Shown in pieces: positions 33,252 to 40,976 of a stretch of 64,000 nt of DNA. Below the pieces are notes generated by a model that was given only the letters and a program-made list of their open reading frames with translations, was not told where the DNA came from and did not search any database. Position 1 is the first letter of the stretch. Each line of letters opens with the position of its first letter. The translations under genes and the position numbers were made by a program. The DNA comes from Pelagovum sp. HNIBRBA483 (GTDB lineage: Bacteria; Pseudomonadota; Alphaproteobacteria; Rhodobacterales; Rhodobacteraceae). Where the stretch lies: positions 310,001 through 374,000 of the forward strand of contig NZ_CP162412.1 in NCBI RefSeq assembly GCF_040931995.1, read 5' to 3'.

Positions 33252-34115
33252 CTATTCGGCTGCGATCTTCGATGTTCTTGGCCTGCCAATTTCGACGATC
33301 TCCGCGATGACGCGATCAAGGCGAGATCTGAAATCGTAAAAGCCTTCAAGGCGTGTGATCTGTTTCTCGTTCATATAGAGCGATCTGTTTATTTCTATCT
33401 GAACAACATGTTGATGAAATGCCGGGTGGCCGTAGCGCTGGGCAATATAGGCTCCTGCGAAGGGCTGATTATGAGCCACTTGAAAACCAGCAGATGTGAA
33501 TGCGGCCTCAATCTTGTCGACAATGAGTTTTGAACATGCACCACCGAAGCGGTCCCCCAGCACGATGTCGGGTCTTGGGGTGCCCTTTCGAGTTGCGCTG
33601 CGCAAGGCTTCATCGGGCATTGAATGACAGTCGATCAGGATTGATTCACCAAATATCCTTTTATTCTCAAGGATAAGTTTCTGCAGTTCTGTGTGATATG
33701 GCTGCCAGTATTCGGAAATTCTCCTATTAGCTTCTTCGAGGCTGATCTTGCCGTGATAAATATGGCGCCCGTTAGCGACAACGCGCGGTACAACACCTAA
33801 TCCGTTAGTAACTCGAGCAGATTGGGGGGCTTTGCGAACGCCTGTAATCAGCGCAGGATCAAGATCGTCAGATGCGCGGTTCAGGTCCAGGAATGCACGC
33901 GGCGCGTTAGCTAGGAGCAAGGGTGCGCCGTGTTGGATCGCGCTTGAGAACAGTTCATCAACGAACGCGTCCTCGGACGAGCGTATTGCCTGCATATCGA
34001 GGAGTGTTTGATCCATCAGGGCACGACTGTAATTTCGCCCGCTGTGTGGCGAGGCAAAAATCACACTCGTCTGCTGATCTCTTGGACGGTGAACCAAAAA
34101 ACTTGTGATCGTCAT
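33252..34115 (-). CDS. N-formylglutamate amidohydrolase family protein
   Basis: 287 residues from the ATG at 34115, preceded by GAGGAGG at five bases; the longer reading from 34145 lacks such a site. The family hydrolyses N-formyl-L-glutamate to formate and glutamate, the last step of one histidine degradation route, and includes other zinc-dependent N-acyl hydrolases. Metal-ligand stretches are FASPHSGRNY (about residues 20-29), SSEDAFVDEL, LIDCHSMPDE (about 160-169) and the H-rich HPAFHQHVVQIEINRSLY near residue 235. No hut genes are adjacent, so the substrate is not settled by context. Confidence 0.88.
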   Translation of the reverse strand: MTITSFLVHRPRDQQTSVIFASPHSGRNYSRALMDQTLLDMQAIRSSEDAFVDELFSSAIQHGAPLLLANAPRAFLDLNRASDDLDPALITGVRKAPQSARVTNGLGVVPRVVANGRHIYHGKISLEEANRRISEYWQPYHTELQKLILENKRIFGESILIDCHSMPDEALRSATRKGTPRPDIVLGDRFGGACSKLIVDKIEAAFTSAGFQVAHNQPFAGAYIAQRYGHPAFHQHVVQIEINRSLYMNEKQITRLEGFYDFRSRLDRVIAEIVEIGRPRTSKIAAE

Positions 34116-34167
34116 GGGGCCTCCTCGAAAAAAAGAATAGCGCATAAATCCGTTTTGCCAAAAGCGC

Positions 34168-34196
34168 TTGATCCCCCCAGCGACTCTTTATATAGA
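34168..34196 (+). promoter_or_regulatory. Housekeeping promoter of tRNA-Val/rpmJ
   Basis: -35 TTGATC (34168-34173), 17-base spacer, -10 TATAGA (34191-34196), placed about 64 bases before the mature tRNA end. The match to the sigma-70 consensus and position make it the likely promoter. Confidence 0.6.
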
Positions 34197-34259
34197 CCCG
34201 CTCACCCGAAGCGGTTTTCCGCCTCGCATGTTTGATCTATGTGCGTGACTATTCGGTAA

Positions 34260-34334
34260 GGGCGGTTAGCTCAGCGGTAGAGCACTACGTTGACATCGTA
34301 GTGGCCACTGGTTCGATCCCAGTACCGCCCACCA
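34260..34334 (+). tRNA. tRNA-Val (anticodon GAC)
   Basis: 75 bases including an encoded CCA. Acceptor arms GGGCGGT (34260-34266) and ACCGCCC (34324-34330) pair fully; D-arm GCTC/GAGC, anticodon arm CTACG-TTGACAT-CGTAG with anticodon GAC, and T-arm ACTGG-TTCGATC-CCAGT are all perfect. It reads GUC and GUU codons. A promoter lies upstream and rpmJ follows after 82 bases, probably on the same transcript. Confidence 0.98.
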
Positions 34335-34416
34335 TGAATTTGCCGGGTGTCGGTTGGAGCCGCGCCTGTAATGAAACCAAGGCGCAATCCGCGCGCCGCG
34401 ACATGAGGAGAGGGAC

Positions 34417-34542
34417 ATGAAAGTTCGTAACTCGCTTCGCTCGCTCAAGCAGCGCCACCGCGATTGCCGCGTAGTGCGCCGCAAGGGCCGCGTTTATGTG
34501 ATTAACAAAACGCAGCGACGGTTTAAAGCTCGCCAAGGCTAA
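34417..34542 (+). CDS. rpmJ: Ribosomal protein L36, type B (zinc-free)
   Basis: 41 residues ([19 protein letters not shown], then [21 protein letters not shown]-type tail). Ribosome-binding site AGGAGAGGG precedes the ATG. L36 is the smallest protein of the large subunit. The canonical form has a CxxC...C...H zinc site; this one keeps only a single cysteine, so it is the C-minus (YkgO-like) form that does not bind zinc. In Rhodobacterales this form is usually the only L36. It lies between tRNA-Val and a strong terminator. Confidence 0.96.
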   Translation: MKVRNSLRSLKQRHRDCRVVRRKGRVYVINKTQRRFKARQG

Positions 34543-34565
34543 CGCTTCTGGCAGAATGAAATGAA

Positions 34566-34597
34566 GGGGCTACACGAAAGTGTGGCCCTTTTTCTTT
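34566..34597 (+). terminator. Rho-independent terminator after rpmJ
   Basis: GGGCTACAC pairs with GTGTGGCCC (one G-U) around a GAAA loop, with arms 34567-34575 and 34580-34588, followed by TTTTTCTTT. Ends the tRNA-Val/rpmJ transcript; the next gene must have its own promoter. Confidence 0.9.
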
Positions 34598-34653
34598 GGC
34601 CGGCTGGTTTTCTAGCGTTATGTTTAGGTGGAAGAATTCTTGAGAGAGATAAG

Positions 34654-35877
34654 ATGCTAAATCCCCGTCGAATGATCAGTAGAGCGAGTTTTGTCATTTT
34701 GACGGGTCTTTTGGGGCTTCCGGCAATCGCGCAGGATTTCTGTGGCGGAGTAGGCGCCGAGGGTAAATGGATCGGCGGAACAGCTGAAGCTTCTGATATT
34801 TCGGTTGCGGGGGACCATCGTGAGCAGATTGCGCTTGTGCTTGGCTCAGCGCCTTATATCGCCTTGTTTTCCTTGAGCGCTCCTATGGAAGTTCGGTTGG
34901 AGGCGGCGGGGCGTGCCGGTTCAGACACCATTATTGAGTTGCTTGACTCCAACGGCGCTTCGCTCGCTTTCGATGATGATTCGGGAGGTGGTTTTGATTC
35001 ACGTTTGGAGCTTCCGCTTTCGTCTGGAACCTATTGTTTGCGTGTTGAAAATTATGAAGACACCCCGATGTCGGCATTCGTGCGTGTTGGGCGGCCCGAG
35101 CACGAACCACTGACAGTTGGGATCGCGAGCGCTGACAATTCATCCAATTCTGTTGCGATAGGTGAAGGTTGTGGTGATGGGTTCTCTCAGGAATTACAGC
35201 TCGGATTGCCCGGCGTTGGAGCTGTGATTGATGTGCCAGCATGGTCATTTTCCTTGCCGGTGCCGACGGCCGTCTCAATTACAGCGGAAAATGAGGACGC
35301 TGATCCGCAAATCACACTTTATTCAGCGGATGGTGCCTATATCGATGAGAATGATGATGCGGTCGGGTTAAACTCGCGACTTGATGTCAGGCAGCCGCTG
35401 GCAGCTGGTGAATACTGCATCGAGATGCAGGCTCTCTCTGATGAATTCGCGCCAGTCACCGTTACGGTGAGTGAATATGATCCCGATGCGGCCATGATGG
35501 CGATGTATGATCAAGGCATCTCTGCGCCACCTCTGGACGGCTCGTACCCGATCGTTGATCTGGGTGTTTTGCAGACGCGCATGCGGAAGGACGTGCAAAA
35601 CACGGATACCGCCACTTGGTACACGGTCACTGTTGAACAGACCGGTCTGCTACTGGTTGAAGCGATATCAGTGAATTTCGAGGGTGATCCAGAGATGAGA
35701 GTCTTTGACGATTTCGGTCGTGAAATCGCCTACAATGATGACTTTGGTTCGGGATATGACTCTCAAATCGCTGTAAGGCTTAACGCTGGTACCTATATGG
35801 TTGCGTTGCGAGAAGTAAACACCGGTGCTCAAGCATTCACACGTTTACTGATGGAGTTGTTTGTTCCGGCACAATAA
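34654..35877 (+). CDS. Secreted protein with three pre-peptidase-C-like repeats
   Basis: 407 residues from the ATG at 34654 (GAGAGAG upstream), with a signal peptide ending near GLPAIAQ. An upstream reading from 34561 runs through the rpmJ terminator and is rejected. The mature part has three similar beta-sandwich units, each ending in a D-rich loop and a GTYC- or GEYC-like strand: FDDDSGGGFDSRLELPL with SSGTYCLRV (about 110-140), ENDDAVGLNSRLDVRQPL with AAGEYCIEM (about 231-255), and YNDDFGSGYDSQIAVRL with NAGTYMVAL (about 361-388). This resembles PPC/DUF-type domains found on secreted enzymes, but no catalytic domain is attached. Function unknown; likely periplasmic or extracellular and perhaps calcium-binding. 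Confidence 0.72.
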   Translation: MLNPRRMISRASFVILTGLLGLPAIAQDFCGGVGAEGKWIGGTAEASDISVAGDHREQIALVLGSAPYIALFSLSAPMEVRLEAAGRAGSDTIIELLDSNGASLAFDDDSGGGFDSRLELPLSSGTYCLRVENYEDTPMSAFVRVGRPEHEPLTVGIASADNSSNSVAIGEGCGDGFSQELQLGLPGVGAVIDVPAWSFSLPVPTAVSITAENEDADPQITLYSADGAYIDENDDAVGLNSRLDVRQPLAAGEYCIEMQALSDEFAPVTVTVSEYDPDAAMMAMYDQGISAPPLDGSYPIVDLGVLQTRMRKDVQNTDTATWYTVTVEQTGLLLVEAISVNFEGDPEMRVFDDFGREIAYNDDFGSGYDSQIAVRLNAGTYMVALREVNTGAQAFTRLLMELFVPAQ

Positions 35878-35996
35878 CCGAAAAGTACCCAGAAAGAGAT
35901 TCAAACTCCTGAATGCCACTTTCGAGGACGCAGTTGATCTTTCGACCCGTGGCTCGGAATGATGAAAGAACTTCAATAGATCCGGAAAGGCATTGG

Positions 35997-36641
35997 ATGG
36001 GTACCATAACTCTGGTTCGGCATGGGCAGGCGAATTCATCGGCAAAGGACGAAGATGGCTATGATCGCCTGTCGCCACTTGGGTGGCAGCAAGCGGAATG
36101 GTTGGGTGATTGGTTTCGGGATCAGGAAGAGAACTTTGATCTGGTCCTGAGTGGCAGTTTGCGGCGCCAAAGGGAAACATCGACAGCGATTGGCTTCAAT
36201 ACACCCGAGATCGATCCGCGCTTAAATGAAATGGACTATTTCAATCTCGCCGCGGCATTGCGTGAGGTTCACGGAGTGCCAATGCCTGAAGGCGATGGTT
36301 TTATTCACCATATGGAACATGTTTTGGAAGCTTGGCATCGTGCAGAGATCGCCGGCAACGAGACATATGAGTCGTTTGAATCTCGAGTGAATGGTGTACT
36401 CGAATTAGCAACTCAACCGGGAAAGAATGTGCTCTGTGTCACATCCGGGGGTGTGATTGGAATGGTTCTTCGACATCTCTTGGATCTTAACCCACGCCGC
36501 ATTGCGCATGTCCTCGCACCGATCAGAAACAGTTCGATCCATCGCATTCATGTTTCACCCGCTGGGGCCATTCTTGCTGGATTCAACTCGGTGCCGCACC
36601 TTGAGGCTGTAGATAGGCGCTACGCACAAACTTTCTTCTGA
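35997..36641 (+). CDS. Histidine phosphatase superfamily protein
   Basis: 214 residues from the ATG at 35997 (GGAAAGG nine bases upstream); a longer frame from 35913 has no ribosome-binding site. The catalytic RHG motif is at LVRHGQANSS (residues 6-15), with phosphohistidine H8-R7 pair, and FDLVLSGSLRRQRETS and the second histidine region CVTSGGVIGMVLRHLL follow. The family covers phosphoglycerate mutases, SixA-like and small-molecule phosphatases; the second-half H is replaced or displaced (TSGG), as in several broad members, so the substrate is unclear. Confidence 0.85.
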   Translation: MGTITLVRHGQANSSAKDEDGYDRLSPLGWQQAEWLGDWFRDQEENFDLVLSGSLRRQRETSTAIGFNTPEIDPRLNEMDYFNLAAALREVHGVPMPEGDGFIHHMEHVLEAWHRAEIAGNETYESFESRVNGVLELATQPGKNVLCVTSGGVIGMVLRHLLDLNPRRIAHVLAPIRNSSIHRIHVSPAGAILAGFNSVPHLEAVDRRYAQTFF

Positions 36642-36650
36642 GGAGTCGCT

Positions 36651-37718
36651 ATGCATCTATGGGTTAGAGCTGAGTGCCGAGAGACTGAAAGGCGCGTCGC
36701 GCTATTGCCGGAACAGGCTGCCAGATTGGTAGCAAAGGGTGTCAATGTCACGTTGGAGAGAAGTGACGTTCGCATTATTCCGATCGAGGGATACGAGGCA
36801 GCTGGATGCACGATTGCGTCAGCGGGTGGGTGGGAAAACGCCCCAGAAGACGCCTTTGTTCTTGGTTTGAAAGAACTTCCTGATGACGGTTCGCCACTAC
36901 GACACAAGCACATTATGTTCGGTCATGCCTTCAAACACCAACCAGCTGGCAAAAACCTTTTGAAGCGTTTCGCGGTTGGTGGCGGGGAATTGCTGGATTT
37001 GGAGTATCTGGTTGATGAGGCTGGGAAACGTGTTGCTGCTTTTGGGTACTGGGCTGGATTTGCCGGAGCCGCGGTTTCAATAATGGGTTGGCTTAGGCAA
37101 AAAGAACTCATTGGTGATACTCACCTGTCTGCGTTCCCTCATTCAATGGAAATGATTGAGCCACTTAGAACTGCGATTATGAGTATGAAGAGGCAAAGGC
37201 CATCAGTCCTAATTATTGGAGCGCTGGGGCGTGTAGGTACAGGCGCACGAGAAGCTTGTGAAGCATTAGGGCTTCAAGTCACACTCTGGGATCAAGAGGA
37301 AACGGCGCAAGGTGGTCCATTCCACGAGATTTTTGAGCATGACATTTTGTTGAACTGTATTCTTGCCCGACCAGGATGCCCGGTATTTGTTCCTGAGGAC
37401 GCCAAGGCGATGCCTCGCAGCTTGAGCATGATAGGTGACATCGCCTGCGACCCAGAAAGCGACTTTTCGCCGATCAAAGTGTATAATCGTGTGACGACTT
37501 GGGATGATCCCTACTTCCGCGCATCGGAGGACCCAGTTTTGGAAGTAATGGCTGTTGATAATCTGCCGTCGCTGCTCCCCCTTGAAAGCAGCGAAGACTT
37601 TTCAGAGCAGCTATTCCCATTCTTGCTGGGATTGTTCGGTTTGGGTGCTCAAGAAGACGCTACGGTATGGGAGAGGGCGCGGCAGACATTCGCGCTTCAT
37701 GTGCCTCGTATTCAATAG
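36651..37718 (+). CDS. Saccharopine dehydrogenase (lysine-forming type)
   Basis: 355 residues with similarity to fungal LYS1: start LWVRAECRETERRVALLP (residues 3-20), the AlaDh/PNT N-terminal domain, VLGLKELPDDGSPLRHKHIMFGHAFK (about 64-89) with the catalytic lysine/histidine pair, and a Rossmann segment LIIGALGRVGTGAREACEALG (about 184-204). LYS1 enzymes interconvert saccharopine and lysine + 2-oxoglutarate with NAD+. In bacteria lacking the AAA pathway the gene usually serves lysine degradation or another opine-like reaction. GAGGAG precedes the ATG, 10 bases after the phosphatase gene. It overlaps the convergent DUF3775 gene by seven bases. Confidence 0.9.
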   Translation: MHLWVRAECRETERRVALLPEQAARLVAKGVNVTLERSDVRIIPIEGYEAAGCTIASAGGWENAPEDAFVLGLKELPDDGSPLRHKHIMFGHAFKHQPAGKNLLKRFAVGGGELLDLEYLVDEAGKRVAAFGYWAGFAGAAVSIMGWLRQKELIGDTHLSAFPHSMEMIEPLRTAIMSMKRQRPSVLIIGALGRVGTGAREACEALGLQVTLWDQEETAQGGPFHEIFEHDILLNCILARPGCPVFVPEDAKAMPRSLSMIGDIACDPESDFSPIKVYNRVTTWDDPYFRASEDPVLEVMAVDNLPSLLPLESSEDFSEQLFPFLLGLFGLGAQEDATVWERARQTFALHVPRIQ

Positions 37719-38029
37719 AGCTGATCTTCTTCGTCTGAGGCGGATATTCCCAGCGCATCCAATCCATTTTCTAGGTGATCGGCAAGATGCGGAGAGCCTT
37801 TGAGGTACTCTGAAGTTGGTGTTGTTGCTTCTGCGCGAGCCGTAGCAATAGCTTCCCCGAGTTCTTCGGCTTCAAAGCTGCCCCGTCCGATCCAGAAGAG
37901 GGCAACCAATGAGGCCTGCTCGTCTTCGTTGAGCCGCTCTACGAAGGCGTCAAATTCTCCCTCTCCACGATCCAGTTCTCGTGCAAGGATAATGACTTCG
38001 GCTACTTTGTCGGTCGATATTGCGAGCAT
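37712..38029 (-). CDS. DUF3775 domain protein
   Basis: 105 residues, acidic, no signal peptide or membrane segment. The pattern ISTDKVAEVIILARELD at the start, EDEQASLVALFWIGRG in the middle and SEYLKGSPHLADHLENGLDALG at the C-terminal end match DUF3775, a small conserved family of alphaproteobacteria with no known function. The middle and tail suggest an all-helical fold. It is 76 bases downstream of the SDR gene on the same strand and may be the end of the ECF11-linked operon. Confidence 0.82.
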   Translation of the reverse strand: MLAISTDKVAEVIILARELDRGEGEFDAFVERLNEDEQASLVALFWIGRGSFEAEELGEAIATARAEATTPTSEYLKGSPHLADHLENGLDALGISASDEEDQLY

Positions 38030-38105
38030 TTTCGTGCCCTTTCCTTAGCGTTATTGGACTAAGAATGCAGCACTGATGATAGAGATACATTGATCTCACG
38101 CAAAC

Positions 38106-38849
38106 TTACTTCCGGCCGAATAGGCGGAAATAGGCCCAGTCCGGTAGAAATTGAGAGAGCCGGAATACCCAAGAGAAGATAGTTGGGAAGCTTTTCTTGA
38201 ACTTGCCTGTTTCCATATGTTTTCGCATTTCTACCGCTGCATCTTCTGCCGAAAGGATGAACGGCATATTGAAATCGTTCTTGTCGGTAAGGCGTGTCTT
38301 GATGAAGCCGGGGTTGATAAGCTGAACTTCAACCGGCGAATTCCACAGGTCTGCCTGCATTGATTCAGCGAGCGACATCATTCCAGCTTTTGAGGAGCAA
38401 TAACCGATCGCTCCGGGTAAACCTCTGAAGCCTGACAGCGATCCAGTGAGGACGATATGTCCTCTCCCGCGGCGCAGCATATTGCCGATAACGGCGCCAA
38501 CAACGCGCGAAGCACCCAGAAAGTTTATCTCGCCCATGAGATCAGCTTTTTCATTGTTCCACTCGTAAGCGCTCATCGGCCAGTATACGCCCGCAAGATA
38601 AACAACGCCGTCAAGCTCTCCGATTTCGCTGGCGGCGCTCTCCACAGAATTTCGATCGGTTACGTCAACGGGGATAGCCAACGCCTTGCTCGGGAGTTCA
38701 GCAACAAGTGATTGCAGTCTGTCAACCGAACGGGCGGAAACCACGACTTCACACCCTGCGCGACTAAGCTCGTGCGCAAGGGCGCGCCCAAGACCCTCAC
38801 TCGCCCCGATCAGCCAGTAGCGTTTCCCGCTCCAAATGCGCTTGTTCAT
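38106..38849 (-). CDS. SDR-family oxidoreductase of the RpoE-ChrR locus
   Basis: 247 residues; classical short-chain dehydrogenase with cofactor motif GASEGLGRALA (about 15-25), catalytic serine in LTGSLSG, YCSSK as YxxxK (about 150-154), and a C-terminal extension SWVFRLSQFLPDWAYFRLFGRK likely touching the membrane. Rhodobacter sphaeroides has a related SDR gene in the same ECF sigma-E cluster responding to singlet oxygen, so a role in lipid or photo-oxidative damage processing is plausible by synteny. 130 bases separate it from the MFS gene upstream. Confidence 0.87.
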   Translation of the reverse strand: MNKRIWSGKRYWLIGASEGLGRALAHELSRAGCEVVVSARSVDRLQSLVAELPSKALAIPVDVTDRNSVESAASEIGELDGVVYLAGVYWPMSAYEWNNEKADLMGEINFLGASRVVGAVIGNMLRRGRGHIVLTGSLSGFRGLPGAIGYCSSKAGMMSLAESMQADLWNSPVEVQLINPGFIKTRLTDKNDFNMPFILSAEDAAVEMRKHMETGKFKKSFPTIFSWVFRLSQFLPDWAYFRLFGRK

Positions 38850-38979
38850 GATGCCTCCTGATGTAGCGATAACATAGGTGCTCGGATTTGACCGTTATCC
38901 GTAAAGTTCTTGTTGGTAGAATTTATGTGATGTTCGACGGGAGGCATGTTCTAGTATTTGGCCACATTTGCGAAACCCA

Positions 38980-40224
38980 TTATGAGATTTGTTCTCGCGG
39001 AATTGAAACGAGCACTCCGATCGCAATGACTTTCAAACTAATAGGAACCAGCGCGTAAAGCATTGAGAGTATATCCAGAGAAAACGCTGTTTGCTGTTCT
39101 GCATCGGTGGAGAAACCGGATGCTTCCAAAATCGGGAGAACTGTTACGGCGGCTATGGCGAGCGTCAGTTTGCTTGAGAATGACCAGAGCCCAAAACCTT
39201 GGCTCCCGTTAGGAGAAATTTCTGACATTCGCTTCGCAAACAGGGCGGGTAGGAGGGTAAGATCTGCACCGATCGATGCACCAGATGCCAGGCAGATGAG
39301 CGTGAATAAAATCAAGTCCCCTGCTGACAAGAAATATGCGCTGCCGAAGCTCAAGATCGCCAAAATCATTGCCGCCATCAACGCCCGACGTACCCCGATG
39401 CGACCGGCGATAGCCGACCACATTGGAGCGGACACGGCTGCCGCCAAGAAGAACAAGACCAGCAAAGGCCCTTCCCAGCCCCGCGCCATCAATTTTGATT
39501 CGACGAAGAATAGAAAGAGAGTGGAGGAGACCGCCAGCGGCATGGCGTTGATGAGTGCCAGTATGAGGAGGCTCCTGGACGGGCGGTCCAGGATCACGGT
39601 TCTTATGGAAGTGGGGTCACTTTTGATGTTGGAACGCCTCCCCGCTTCCTTGCGGAATGCAAGGATTGCAACCACCGCCAAAGCGGCGAAACACCAACTA
39701 AAGATTTGAAATGGAGCGGCGCTAAAGTTGACTAGCAACGCGGGCGCAATTGCGGCGATACAAATCCCAATGAGTGCTCCGCTTTCCCTCCATGCCGCGA
39801 GGCGAAAGTGGCCACCTGAGAGGCGTTCGCTTGCAGCAATGCCAAAGGCGTAGAAATTGATTGAAAGAAAGCTAAAGGCCGAAAAAAGTCCGGATATGGT
39901 GAGCGCGAACCACAACAATGGGGTTAATAGAGGGTTCGATGAAAATAGGCCGATCATCGAAATAGCGAGTAGAAAGCCACCCAGTGAGAAAGCTAATGGG
40001 CGCCACTTTCCGATTCGCTCAGAGATCCACCCCAGAATGGGATCCTGAATCACATCGAAGAGCCTTAGAAAGAATAATACGCTTCCCAGTGTTGTCAGCG
40101 ATACGCCGAAATTGTCTGCGAAGTACTTGGGCGCGTAGATGTAAATTGGAAGACCGGCAGCTGATATGACACCTGCCATTAGAGAGTACGCGGCCAGCGG
40201 AACTGCCCGCGCTTCTGTGGTCAT
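38980..40224 (-). CDS. MFS transporter (GPH/MelB-like) of the ECF11 locus
   Basis: 414 residues from the ATG at 40224, which overlaps the stop of the DUF1365 gene (ATGA); longer readings upstream lie inside that gene. About twelve hydrophobic helices, with AGLPIYIYAPKYFADNFGVSLTTLG near the N-terminus and FDVIQDPILGWISERIGKWRPLAFSLGG (loop 2-3, about 53-80) typical of the sugar:cation symporter (GPH) group. Related genes are in the singlet-oxygen operon of Rhodobacter sphaeroides. The cargo is unknown; lipid-like molecules are possible given the neighbours. Confidence 0.86.
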   Translation of the reverse strand: MTTEARAVPLAAYSLMAGVISAAGLPIYIYAPKYFADNFGVSLTTLGSVLFFLRLFDVIQDPILGWISERIGKWRPLAFSLGGFLLAISMIGLFSSNPLLTPLLWFALTISGLFSAFSFLSINFYAFGIAASERLSGGHFRLAAWRESGALIGICIAAIAPALLVNFSAAPFQIFSWCFAALAVVAILAFRKEAGRRSNIKSDPTSIRTVILDRPSRSLLILALINAMPLAVSSTLFLFFVESKLMARGWEGPLLVLFFLAAAVSAPMWSAIAGRIGVRRALMAAMILAILSFGSAYFLSAGDLILFTLICLASGASIGADLTLLPALFAKRMSEISPNGSQGFGLWSFSSKLTLAIAAVTVLPILEASGFSTDAEQQTAFSLDILSMLYALVPISLKVIAIGVLVSIPREQIS

Positions 40225-40976
40225 CGTGAAACCTCTTCCAGTGGCGGTTGTGGCCGTGAACGAAACGAGACGCCTTTCTGCCACAGTCTCAGAGCTTGCC
40301 AATGGATTAGTGCTAACACGCGCCGTGAACCCAGTGGCCGGCGCAGCAGTGCCCAAAGTATGCTGAAGCTTGTCAGCGGAGTCCGATTGCCCGAAAGGGT
40401 CGCGATGAGCCCACTTTCAGGAGATGTAAATTCTATTCTGATCGCGATTCTATCGGCGCGTATATCGAACCTAAAGGAGTATTCCCCTGCCACTGGCTGA
40501 AAGGGCGAAACATAGAAAATCTTCTTTGCCGTTAGTGTTTCATCGGCGCGGATTGGGCGTAGATCATCATGATGGCAAAGATAAGAGTGGCGATCACCGT
40601 AGGTGTTGTTCACCTCTGCAATAACGACGCGAAGGACGCCTTGCCGATCATAGCAAAGCCAGAAGCTGACGGGATTGAAACAATGCCCTAGTATCCGAGG
40701 CTGAGCGATTATTTCGATGCGTCCATCAAGCTCAATTCCGTTCTCTTCTAGAGTTTTTCTCACCCATTTGGCGCCGGAGCCTTTTTCCGGCGCGCCACCG
40801 TGGTCGCTGTCGTTGAGAGAGGCTACGTTTCGCGCATTCCTACTGAAAAGATAAGGAGTCGGGAGCGGTTTTTCGGCGTCCATCATCACATAGTCCACGG
40901 TGTAGCGGAACGCATTTTGAGTTGCGCCCCGCCGCCCGTGATAAGTTTCACCAGCGATGTGATGGATGTATGTCAT
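40221..40976 (-). CDS. DUF1365 family protein
   Basis: 251 residues, starting at 40976 with ATGA overlap to the upstream flavin oxidoreductase. Typical stretches are GRRGATQNAFRYTVDYVMMD, the long RIEIIAQPRILGHCFNPVSFWLCYD (about 86-110) and AEVNNTYGDRHSYL. DUF1365 proteins nearly always sit beside a FAD/NAD-binding amine-oxidase-like protein and a cyclopropane-fatty-acid-synthase-like methyltransferase in ECF sigma-controlled clusters and take part in unsaturated or furan fatty acid metabolism; the catalytic role is not known. No methyltransferase gene is seen in this copy. Confidence 0.88.
   Translation of the reverse strand: MTYIHHIAGETYHGRRGATQNAFRYTVDYVMMDAEKPLPTPYLFSRNARNVASLNDSDHGGAPEKGSGAKWVRKTLEENGIELDGRIEIIAQPRILGHCFNPVSFWLCYDRQGVLRVVIAEVNNTYGDRHSYLCHHDDLRPIRADETLTAKKIFYVSPFQPVAGEYSFRFDIRADRIAIRIEFTSPESGLIATLSGNRTPLTSFSILWALLRRPLGSRRVLALIHWQALRLWQKGVSFRSRPQPPLEEVSR

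Noticed and set aside
34260-34334. tRNA-Val as integration site of a mobile element
   Set aside because: No integrase, no repeat of the tRNA 3' end downstream, and the following genes are core (rpmJ).
34561-34653. Longer N-terminus for the secreted repeat protein
   Set aside because: The region encodes the rpmJ terminator hairpin and T-run, has no ribosome-binding site, and would put extra residues before a good signal peptide.
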